Below, piece by piece: positions 40,101-52,100 of a DNA stretch of 64,000 bases (the first letter of the stretch is position 1; the number at the start of each line of letters is the position of its first letter). The notes beneath the pieces were generated by a model. The model did not search any database, was not told the origin of the DNA, and saw nothing but the letters and a program-made list of their open reading frames with translations. The position numbers and the translations under genes were made by a program. Source of the DNA: Crotophaga sulcirostris (taxonomy: Eukaryota > Chordata > Aves > Cuculiformes > Crotophagidae); NCBI GenBank assembly GCA_013397455.1, contig VYZB01000191.1:1271911-1335910 (forward strand), given 5' to 3'.

Positions 40101-43100
40101 AAGAAGGGTGTTGGTTAAATACAGTAGAATACTCCTTTTCAGAAAATATATAATTGCAGTGGTATGCTCCAGTTTTGACTTCAGGCTTTGGCATGACTGT
40201 GTACTTACAAAAAAGATAAGACAGAGGTAAAAAATATTCTGTTCTAATCATAAGATGCAGCTTCAGTGCATGGAGGGGGCGGCAAAAGCTGAGTTTAGTT
40301 TCCATGATTTTTCAACAAAAATATATGCATGATTATCAAATTTTCCAAACCAGTGCAGGTCAGTAAATAAACCAATTTAGGTCAGCAAATAGTATATTCA
40401 TAGTCAGGGGTTATCTTCATGGAACCATTTCAGAAATGGAATTTTAGAAGAGAAATTTTAATGAGTTGTTTCCACACAGATTTTTTTTTTTAACAAGTCC
40501 CAAAATCTAACTTACTGTTTTCCAAAATGTGGAATTTAATATGCCTGTAGTGTCACAATGAAAAGATATGACAAGTGAATGTTTTCTCCCTATATTCCAT
40601 GTATCCTCATATGAGGTAATAGGTAGAAATCATAAACCATGATGGTGCCAGATTCACGCCATCCATTCTTTGCCCTACAAAGCAAAGAATTGTAGACCAA
40701 ATTCCTTTTTATTTTATCTTATCTTTTTTATTTTATCTTTTTTATTTTATCTTACCTGCTAATTAGAGCCTACTAACTGCAGAAATTGTTTATCAGAAAG
40801 TGATATTGGGAATATTATTTTACCATTTTTAGTGAGACTTAGAGGTGGAAATCTAATATTCACTATGTGACCGAATGGCAGTTCTGGAATTAGCATTTGA
40901 ACTGATGGTATGCCCATCGTGTCTTCTGCTTCACCTTATTAGAGTATCACAGTATTACAAAGTTGGAAAGGACCTTTGAGATCATCGAGTCCAACCTATA
41001 ACCGAACGCTAACACCAACTCAACTCACTTATATAACATCAGAAGTAGCATTTGATTAGCTGTCTGAAAAATATATTTGTTTGTTTCTAAAACCAAAGTA
41101 ACCTCATTTCAGAATTCACGTGCATTTTTTCCAGTGTTGGTTGTTTTACATAAAAAGAGTATGAAATATATTAATATTTTTTTACGTTACTTTGCGTTAC
41201 AGGGAGTCCAATGCCATTTTGGTTGGGTGATTGATAGTTTAGGGAATTTTTGTGTACATTTATGTATGTACTTTGGAAACAACAGTTCTGTGTAACAGTG
41301 GGGTGGCAAAGTTGTCAGTCTAAGACTTGAATAAGTTAAAGACGCTTTAGTGTGGAAATACTGAGACAGTGGGGATGTAGTTAGGAAAAAAGTTCAGTAG
41401 TTGCTTATGCACAGTTAAGAAATAGGCTTTACTGTATAACACAACTTTAAGGAGAGAAACATTATAGTTATTTTTTAATAGCCACTTCAGTTGAATAAAG
41501 AGATAAGCAAAAATCCATACTGAGTCAGCCCATTATTCTACTCTTTATTGGACCTATGGTTTTACCAAATGAATTCTGGATTTCTGGTCTGGTCTCTTCC
41601 TCCCCAGCATCTGTCAGAACTGCCTGTACATTCACCAAACGTTTTGCCATCTCTGATGCTCCCAAGACTGATGTAAACATGAATAAATCAACATTCTTTT
41701 AAGAAATCTGAGGTTGCTGCCCTGAGTCATAAGTGAAGAAGTACAACTACTTCAAGTCATGTTAACTTATAAGATCAGATCATCTGAAGCATGTCTTCCA
41801 GCAGCTTGTCTCCTAGACTGTTTTTTAAATGCATTTTTATTTTTTCCTTTTCCATCTCTGTCTTGTATCTATTTTTGTCCCTCTCGGGCACACGCAGGTA
41901 TCTGCTATGTTAACCCACTACTTGTGTCCTGCAATGGTCCACCTGACAAGAGCCAAGCATGTAGTCACAGGTCTGGACTTAAGCCTGTGTTGTTTGAATG
42001 GTTGTCTACCTGTTGCCAAACAGTGATTCACAGCAGGGTTCTACCTTCTCTCTCAGTGGGCACACAAACCTGTACATTTCCTCCCTCCTTGTTTTTCAGT
42101 TTCAGCAGCCAGTTGGGAGGCTCCATTCCCTCTGTCAAATAAAAATAAAATTGAATTAAATGGATTCAGAAGTCATCTAGAGAGATGGGAATTGGTTTCA
42201 GAGGTCTCATCAACCTTGTTTTCTTAGGAAACCATTTTGGAAAAGATGTTGGCACGAAAGCCACCGATTATAGCATAGAAAAATATGCACTTTTCTCTGT
42301 AATACAAGAGTGTATTAAATAATCATCATTCTTGCAGATCTGATTATTTTATGGCAAGTTAAATGGTTAATAAATTATCAATGTTTCTATATTGTCTTTA
42401 GGCAAATTTTTAAGAAGAAAGTACTGCAATACATAATTCTTCTGCATATCACTCAACTGTGGTAGCGTAGAACTGCAGAGCAGTCCATATGCAAACAGAT
42501 TTCGTTCTTAAGGGCGACAGGTCTTTCGGGGTGGATCTTTGTAAAAATTTGTAGCCAGAATGTCAGTGTAGCTTAGCCATTACGTTCTGCTTTTGATTTG
42601 TAGAATGAAAACTTCTGGAATGTTTTCATTAAAACTTATGAAGAGTATTTTTCGCCTCTCAGGGTAAATGCGGGATCTTAAAATAACTGGTACTACTGAT
42701 GAAAAGAACTTTTCAAAGTAATATAAAGTGATTTGTTTGTATATCGCAAGAGCCAGCGAGTGAGACATGATTTTGGGGACATGTTGTACTTAGCATTGGA
42801 AATAATTATTGTAATTAACTGTTGATGGGATTCCCTTATAAGGATCTTCCCATGCCTGGGATACATCAAAATACAATTCATAAGGCTCAGGGAGGCGTAT
42901 ATATTGGCACATATGATGAAATATCACCTTGGGCAGCTGCAGTATGTTTTTTTTAAATGCTTGTCACATTTTCAGATTTGCTGCCTGAAGGAGGTATGTT
43001 ACTTTTTTTTTTCCTCTTAGATACAAATATATGGAATAGCTGAACTAAAGGTTTCTGGATACTGAATGACCTGCTAATTAGACGATGCATGAGATTTGTA

Positions 43101-46100
43101 CATACAGGATTAAAATCTTGCATTTTTAACTATTTATAGGACAACAGTCTCCATGAAAAGTTAGAATTATTTTGAAGATGGGGAGTGGGGTTTTTATCAT
43201 CTCTCAAAGGCCGTTTAGAGCATCATTAAATAATATTTAATGAATAAAAAGCATTAATATCTAATAACTGGGAGACTTTACCTTATTTAAAAGCTCTGTT
43301 GAAGGACATGGAGAATTTTCAGTATTGAGTAATGCATTCAGTGACTTATTCTCTAAGTTCTTACCATGTGCACGTACATTGAAATAACTAAGGATCTGGA
43401 AAATTAAAATGCCAACAGAAATACACACTACTTGCAATTGGACTATCAAAAAATATATTTATTCATAGTTGCAGGAGACTTACTTTAAAAAATCTGGTTT
43501 GCGTCACATGAAGCTGTGGAAAGTACTGCATTAACAAGATACTTTGCAGGGAGGGAGGACAACGCAAATTATAGTATTCATTGTTGGCATACATTAAGAT
43601 TTTATGGAAAGAACAACATACTTGTAAACCAAAGCAAAACCATGTAGTTTGTATTTGAAATAATATGCCTGTGCAGTTGGAAGTTACTTTGGTTATATCC
43701 TTCCATGCCATGGAAATTTTAAGAGCTCTCCCTTGTTACCCTGGCTCCATGAGCTGCTAATTTGTTAATGAGGACCTACCATAAAAATTTCCCCTCTTTA
43801 GAGTTAGATCTTGAATATCAGATGGGATCAGATCACTGATCATCTTGTTGTTAATAAGCTCTATATGCTATGGCGTCATCTGTTTTGAACTCAGAGCCGA
43901 TTGCAGTAGCTTACTGTGATTCACTGACAGTAGCATCTACTCCTACTTAGTATGTTTTCTGATACTGATCCCCCAAAATGAAACATTTCCATTTCTGCAG
44001 TAGTCCATATTATTTAAGAGTTGGTCACACATTATTAAATTTTGCAGTGTACGTATGTACCTTTTACAGTCACATAAGTATTACACATTATAACAATATA
44101 GTTAACAACTGCGCAACTTCATACATTGTTTGGCATCATGAAACTAATTGTGTTGAGGTGTAGATGTTGGTTGAGCATTATGGTCTCTTTATCTGCAAAA
44201 TACTTGAAAAAACATTTAGACCGTGTAAACATGAAGATACACTGTTAAAGTATTGATTTTCTTTAAGTGCTTTAGTTATCATTAATTTATAAAACTACTG
44301 GATTATTTTTCACTAAATAGTGGTTTGGTTCCAAATTAGTCATAGCCTTAAAATTACATTAATGTGATACTGAATAAAGATATAGGGTATATATTTCCAA
44401 TATATTAAGCTAGCAGTTTACAAGTTACTCTCACTAGTAGGGGCTGAAAGGACAAAGGACATCTCCCAAATTAGTTTCTTCTGTACACTTTCTCGCTTGG
44501 AGCTTTCAAATACAAGTTGATTGGAGCAGTCACGTTGTGTGGGAGTCTATGTACATGCTAGTTGCTTCTGACCTAAAGATGGGCTCTGCATTCTCATTAC
44601 AATGCTTTTTGTTGCAAATCTGCATTGCGACTAGACTTGGAATCCTGCTGTATGCAGTTAAGTGTCCTACAGACATGCTGAAAGCTGTTTCTCTCTTGGT
44701 GAAGCCAACACTTCAAGTTGCACACTAGGAGGCCTTTTCAGAGTGCCTTGCCTGCAGCGTGAACACATGGGCTTCCCGTAACTGGCTCTGTTTCTGCATA
44801 ATGTGCTTCTGGGACTGATGGTTGGCACAGACGTCATTGCCAGTAAAGTTGTGATGTGGATATCCCTTAATACATCACAGCAAAGTGAATCCCAATCATG
44901 CGCTGCATTGCTTGGTAATGTAGGAGTTTGCATTGTGCCCAAGTGCCAATGGAGTAGCCCTTAGGAGTGAAAGTATACAATGGGCTTGTGATCTAGAGCC
45001 TTGCAAGACAGGGCAGACGTCTTCTAACCTTTTTACCTGTATAATACCAAATGTTTTTCTCTCCTGTACATGGAAATGAAAGGAGTTCTGTAACCCCCAT
45101 TGTATTCACCTCATGCTAGTAATAGCTGTGTCATCATCCCTCTGTTCAAAGTAAAACTGCTGCCTGTTATTTTTAAGTGTACGTTGTGTTCCATGTTATC
45201 CCTGTTGGTGTGTCCTAGGCAGCTGGCTTTCATTCTGGAAAGTTTTTAAGTATATGCTGGATGCCATTAGGTGTATATTTAAAATTCTTGGCCGATTTGG
45301 AATCGGCTATTAGGAGAAACTGGGTAAGAGTGGAATTCTGGTCAAATGTATGATTTGCTTCTGTTCTTTCCCTGAAGCAGTTCTCTTAAACTGTTAAAGA
45401 ACAGTAGGCCATTATGCATCTTCTACATTTCTTGATTTCTTTTCTGTGCCTTCTTTCAAATGAAGTACTACAGACTTGTACAGTTTAGACCAGAGTTCAC
45501 TGTTGGCACATACAGGTATTATGAGAGGACGCTGTCATGATTTTCTCTTTCAAGAAAATCCAAGTCATCTTCAGAAAGCAAAGTTGAGGTGAACTGGAAA
45601 TAAAAAGAAAAAAAGATTGGGTATACCTTAAAAAACAGTTTAAAGTAACATTTTGATTTGTAAAAAATGGGTTTACTTAATACAATAAGAACAAAAGCAA
45701 GTGTCCCAAGGTTAATGTTGTTCCTAGTAGTGTCAATGCTGCTGTTTCTGAGGTTATGTATTTATTGTTCATAGCATAGGAGTTAACGCTACATTTTCAC
45801 TTTGACAGGAAGGAAAACTATGAAGGGGGTATTGTCAAATGCAGTGTTTCCCTCTAAGCAAGTTCTACATTTTCCTTTCTATGTGAAAAATAATACAGAT
45901 GATCATAAATTCGCAAGAGGAGATGTAGGTTTTTAAATATTCCTAGCAAGCAGGCTCTGGGAATCTATTTTGGAGTTTCATGTTCTGTTGGAACATCAAG
46001 TCTTTGTATCTTTTTAAACTAAAGGGTGTCTTGAATGGGTACATTTCTTACCCTTTATGCCACTTTCCATTTCTTATTAATAATTTCTCAATTTCACTTT

Positions 46101-49100
46101 TTTAATATTTTTTTTTCATAAAAAAATAACAGCTTTTTGCTGATTTTACAACAGGAGACAGACATTTACCTCCACATATCTTTTGGAAAGCACAATTGTA
46201 CTTGAGGTGAAAAAAGTCACAGATAAATAGAAGCATTACAATGGCTACTATTGAAGTCATGCTTTTTCATGCAGCTAACGAATCTGTGTTCTGCCAATCT
46301 GTGAAATGAACTTCAAAACGTTCTTTCACAGCTTTCTATCTGAATAATTTTTATGTTTCAATGTATGCATAGTGCACTCAATAAAGTTCACTGGTACATG
46401 TATATGAGTTTTCAGATATAAAGAATGATACTATCAATCTAAATCTCCACATAACACACCCAGTCTCCAGTTAGCTTTGGTGCCACAACTTCTGCATGAG
46501 AAGACTTAAAATAAATTTTATCTAGATGTTTGTGGAATAGTCTTTAACATATTTCTTGATCATTTTACGTCACTATCAGCAATATTGCCAAAGTTCCTTA
46601 ATTGTTGTTCTGTTGTATTTAAACTTTTTATTAATTTAAGACCTAAAACTGTGTAGTATGTCTAAATATTTCCTTAGTAAGCTGTATCTGAATTAAGAAT
46701 ATTCTGAAAGTTTTCTTCTGTTTTTTTTCCTCCTTTTCTTTTTCCCCCTAAGGATATGGCCCTTGTTGCTCCTGAAGCACCTTCAGAACAAGCTAGAAGG
46801 GTTTTCCAGACATACGACCCTGAGGGTAAGGGCTGTACTTCTTGCTGAAATAAGTGTTTTTAGTTGAAATTTACTCATTCAGTAGAGACAAATTCCAAAA
46901 TAGTAATCAATACTGCATTGTGTAGGGTTATCTCCTCAAAAATAGAACCATTATTTTCTGAAATTTATTCCAAATACTGAACTTTCAAATCCATTGTCAG
47001 AATAATATGCTGTTTATACTTGAGCTGATTAAGAGAAGGTTGAAATACTTAGTAGTTAAGACAAGAAATTTTCTGAGAATTCTCTGGTAAGGGAAGTTGA
47101 GTGCGACATTGTACAATAAGAAGAAGAGTTCTTAGAGCACAAGCTTTTTAACTTTGTAAATGTTCTTTGTAATTAACTTAACGGTTAAATATAATTTGAT
47201 TTATCTTGTATTACATTTCATAAAATAACTGATCTGCTGTGATTGCATTCTTCATGAAATTTTGTTCTTGAATGCACGTGGCATGCACGGAAAATTTTCT
47301 TATGTTTTGGAAAACAGAGGATGTCTAACATTCAGGTACTATTTTAACTAAAAAGGGAAAAAAATGTACAGTTATCCCAAGATATCTAGTGGAGATTGCT
47401 ATAAAGAGATTGAATTCTTAGCAAGTAGTAAGCTTCTAAGTGTACAAATTATAAACCTGTAGTTTCTGTATTCCACTCCTCATATTTTAAAGTGCGAAAG
47501 AACTATGTTCCTTCTAGAACCTTCTAGAACCGCACCATTTGTTTGCAAATTTTAGAGATTTAGATGTGCGTTATTTGTATTTTTGAGTATAATTTGTACT
47601 CCTGGAAAGGATTTTGTTACTTTTCATAACAAGAAGCTTTGCATCTTTTTTAGATAATGGTTTTATACCTGAAACTCTGCTAGAAGATGTAATGAAGGCT
47701 CTGGACCTTGTTTCAGACCCTGAATAGTAAGTATAGTAAAATTTAAATACTGCAGACGTGTCAATTAACCACATATTAATTATAATTTAGGTTTGTTTCT
47801 GGATTTTTTCCTAGCTTTCAAGCTTGCATTCTTGGCACAGAATGTTATTTTGAAGTATTTAAGTTAGCTTTGAATTAAATGGGAGGAATTAAAACTAAAA
47901 AGTCTCCAAACTTTTGTAGTGATACCTAGAAGGCAAAAAAACACTCAAGCCTACTGCATTACTATATATTGAGGAGACAGTCATAAATTTATTTCTGTAT
48001 GTTAATGAAGGTGGAACTGCATGACAAAAGAGCCAAACAATCAAGGTATTCAGAGGCAGATTAGCATTAGATTACTTCAGTTACAGTTTTGTTTCCACCA
48101 ACACTCAGTACCTTGTAGTGTTTATAATTGTCATTTGTTTCCAGAAATGACACCTTGATTCCTAGGATTAGAGTGGAAATGAAAAAGGTAGTTTATTTTA
48201 GATCTTATGTGGACAGATGAGACTAATATTCAGTAGCAGCAATTAACCTTCAGTGTCAAAGCTTACCATGTTTTGTCACTAAATACTTAACCCAGAAAGG
48301 AGAGCTATGTACTTGAACCTTTTTTACATCTCCAAAAGGTGGTTCTGCTCTTCCATAAACATACGGTCTCATTTGTTGGGTCTACATTGGCCGTTCCTGT
48401 AGAACAGCTGTGGAGACAGCCGTCTGAAATTTGGTTTATGCTATTTTCTGTCCTTTCAGATTTTAAAAAGTACAACCGAGTGTACTGAGCTGTTCTCTTT
48501 GGAGAACAGGAGTGAAAACAGAAATCAAAGACACCCAGGAAACTAGACCAAAAGCAAATACAAGACAAAAAGACTAGCATTCGTATTATGTCAATAAGTG
48601 GCGAAATCTGCAAAAGATGTTTTTAAAGGGAGGGAAATTAAAAAACCTTACTTTAAGTCTGAGAAGCTTTCTTTTGGCGTTTTTGTTCTGCTGCCTAAAA
48701 TACGTGCAAAAATCCTCTTTCTACATTCAGAAATTTTTCCATTTGGCCTTCAGAGTGTTTGTGGCATAGCCCTGGCCTATTTTATTGTGCATAGCACATT
48801 GAATATAAATTGCTGTAGGAAAAGCCAGTCAGAAGGCCTGCTATATTGGAAAGCCATGGTCAAACCATGGAATATTCATCTCCTCTTAAGTAAAAATGTT
48901 GTCTGATATTGCTGTCTTGAGATGTTCTGTCAATCTGATGTGGAACACATGTGTAAATAACACATTTCAAATTCAATACAGGCTTTTCTGTTTGTTTGTT
49001 TGTTTGTTTCTAAATAAAATTAAAGGCATTGCTTCCAAGTGTACTATTTACATTTTTAGTTCAAGAACTAAATGGAAATTCTTTGTGATCATCTAATCCA

Positions 49101-52100
49101 AAGCTTTAAGCTTCTCAGAATTGCAAGATGAATAATGGTTAGTCCTGCTTAGAGTTTAAGAATTTTAGAGGGGAAAACTTTGTAGAGCAGATGTGCATTA
49201 ACAAAGTGGATTAACCATTCTAGCACTGAATACCTTTGCATGTGATTTTAGTAAAATTTTCTAGTCTTTTAGTTAATACATCTGAGAACTTAACTCTCTT
49301 ATTTGTCATGTCTGTTTGTTTCTAAAAATCATCTGATACTCTTTAGGGCACTGATTTGAGTACATTTACCAATCTAGGTTTAGTTAGTTTGAAACGTTCT
49401 CAGCCATAACAGTACCAAAGCCATAAGTGTCATCACCCCAACGTTCAATAACCTCTTCAGTTAAGATGCTGGGCTTGGCACTAAAGTGACTGAAGCCTGT
49501 AGGCAGGCTTGCTTGGTAGCTCTGCTGTAATATCAGTAACATTGAACAGCATTAGCTGTTTGCTTAATGAAAAAGCCTCAGTTGAAACATACAGCAACAA
49601 ATTTTATTAACTTGGCCTTCCTGCTTAATTAGTATAATTTTGTACGCTACCCATACTGTAAAACTTAGTGTGGCTCTGCATTTTTAAATAGTTTTAGTAT
49701 TTCATTAGTGGGTATATAGCTTGCTGTAATTTTAAGTGCATTTTCACAATTATCTTTACTTAAATCTGCCTTGGTTCTGTTTGCAAGCACAAAGTTTTTA
49801 GAAATCTGCTATGGTATTTCACAAAATTGCACAGATTTCAGACAGCTACTGAAATATCTTAAGTTTTGTACTTTGAGAGCAGTAAGAATGAGTAAGAAAG
49901 ATTAAAGTCCAGTATCTTGCAAATCCTCAGTTGTAGTTTCACTTCAATTGTGAATATTCTCTTTTTTTTCAGATATTGAATTAACATAGCTTATGGGGTA
50001 TCACGTTCAGTTTTATGAATTTTAAAGTTCCTCTTGCAAGAGCCTTTGCAGAGCCACTCTTAAAAATTGCATGATATATTCTGTGTGTGGTAAAAGAGGC
50101 AACTGTTAGACGCTTAGACTGTGTCTTCTGAAAGGAAACTGTGGTGCCTACATGAAAAAAATAGAGAAGAATCTACATTTGTGGAATGTTAAATGTAAAT
50201 ACAAAGTAGAAGCAGAGTTAAAATCTTCTGATGACTAATCTGCAAAGTTATAAAATAAAAGCTAATACTATCTTTTAAAGCCCATCAGAACCTGGAGACT
50301 TGCAAGAAGTCTGTAGTTTTGGTAGTTGATCCCCGATACTAAAAAGTATTCGAAGTTAGTAAGGAAAGTGTAGTGAATTCCTCTTCATATTCACTAGGGA
50401 AGGCAATAGGGATTAGTTCTCATTTTCACTGGGGAAGACTACAGGGAGGTTTCCACACTTAAACCTCTTTATGGGTGGTCAGAGTAACTAAAAGTCTGAA
50501 GTGTCAAGATAAGTAAAAACCCCAAAATTTTGAAGAAACATCAGAAGGAAATTGCTGAACTGTTTTAGGTTGCTGTAAACTGCCCTGGTACCACACAGCA
50601 CCAGAAAGAGAAGGTGACAAGTTGACAACAGTACTGAGAAAAGGATTTGAAGACCAGTCTGGGGAAAATTCACATGTAAATATTTCACGTGTAAATATTT
50701 CATGTGTAAACATGGGATAAGAAGGAGGATTTTCTTCTAGATAACTTACTGATGGAAGGATGAAGATGTCAATTTTTCTTAATGGAAGGAGATCATTAGA
50801 GGAATTTTACAGGAATTTGTGTTAGGTTTGTCAAGTTTGTCATGGTCCTGGTGAGGATTTGAAGGTAGGGATTGATACAATAGTTTGCTGCTGATACCAA
50901 AGTGTTTGAGATATAAAAAAATGGTATGGAAGACCAGCAGAAGTTATTGGAAAACAGAGAAGTCTCAATACAGTAAGTGTAGATTGATTGCACATGGGAT
51001 AAAACAGTCCTGATTTTACATACACATTGCTGGGCTGTGAACTAGACATTGCCACTCAGGAGACAGGCCTTGGACTTAAAGTGATGCTCAGTGATAGACG
51101 GGCATACAGAATGGGATTTCTGGCAATTATACCATTGTATAAATGCGTGATGTTCCACTCCATCTTAAAAAAGAACATTGTAGAAAGGTATCAGGAAGGC
51201 AACAAGGCTAAATGAAGGTACTAAATGGCACTAGTACAAGGAAGAACTTGGTTAGGACTGTTGGACCTGGAAAAGAGAGACAACCATTGGTCAGTAGTAG
51301 ATGCTTAGGATAGAGTACAACAAAGATATATATATTTTTTTCTGTGTCTATATATCTTTGTGTTTTAGATACTGCCTCTCATTGAAGATGTCTTTGAGCA
51401 GCAGACTGCTGGAAATGGGGAGGGTAATCTAAGGATATCACTGTCTGTTTGCCCTGTTGTACTCTATCCTAAGCATCTACTACTGGCCAATGTCAGAAAC
51501 AGGATACTGGGCAAGACACTCAGTTGCTTTGACCCAGTGAGGACATTCTTGTGTACGGTACAGCTTGTAACTTAGGCAAAAGGATGGGTAGATGCAAATA
51601 AATGTTTAAGCGATCTGTTGCCTGTAGAAATATACTGCTTAAATAGAAATATAAAGTTATAATTGACATTCCTTTGTAGTGACCTGAAATTATATTATAT
51701 TCATGCAGTAAAGCTTTCAGATTATTTATTGGGTTTGGCTTCTTTAATATCAAGGACAATGGTGTAAATAAAAAAATGTATCTGTTCATTTTATTTTGGT
51801 GTACTTAGGAAATCTTGGAGGCTTTTCATATCTCCATTTAAAAACAGGTTGTTTGGCAGTTACGGAGCTGTATTTAAAAGATGACTGGTTTATGTATCTA
51901 AGTTCAAGAATGCTTACAAAACAGCAAAATGGCTGTTAACCTAGTTTTAGATTGAGAGTTTCAAATTATTTTACCAAATATGGTGGTCCTTCAGAATTAT
52001 CACTTTATTTAATTTAAAATAACAGAGTGCTTTTATTTAAAAATAACCGTGTTTTGGCAACTCACATGCCATTCTGGTGCAGTTGTCACTTAACAATTAA

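Larger units (their letters stand above)
33082..46752 (+). other. MINDY3: MINDY3 intron 10 (13.7 kb)
   Basis: This is the longest intron. It holds a GAAA/GGAA purine tract at about 37,822-37,861, a poly-T run at 39,471-39,483, a TTTTATTTTATC-type tandem tract at 40,709-40,754, a short CR1 piece at 40,945 and an isolated exon-like open segment at 38,857-38,931. Open frames of 80-127 codons (for example 41,759-42,142 and 44,667-44,942) are not recognised and look like chance. Confidence 0.6.

Noticed and set aside
41505..41660. Possible second copy of the old L3-like CR1 3' end, minus strand (ccatactgagtcagccc)
   Set aside because: Similarity stops after about 20 bases; too weak to annotate.
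41759..42142. 127-codon plus-strand frame in intron 10
   Set aside because: Pyrimidine-rich sequence lacks stops in this frame; the product is Cys/Ser/Phe-rich with no recognisable domain and it does not splice in phase with MINDY3.
44667..44942. 91-codon minus-strand frame with mixed composition, possibly a retrocopy
   Set aside because: I could not match it to any family and saw no poly(A) tail or target-site duplication.
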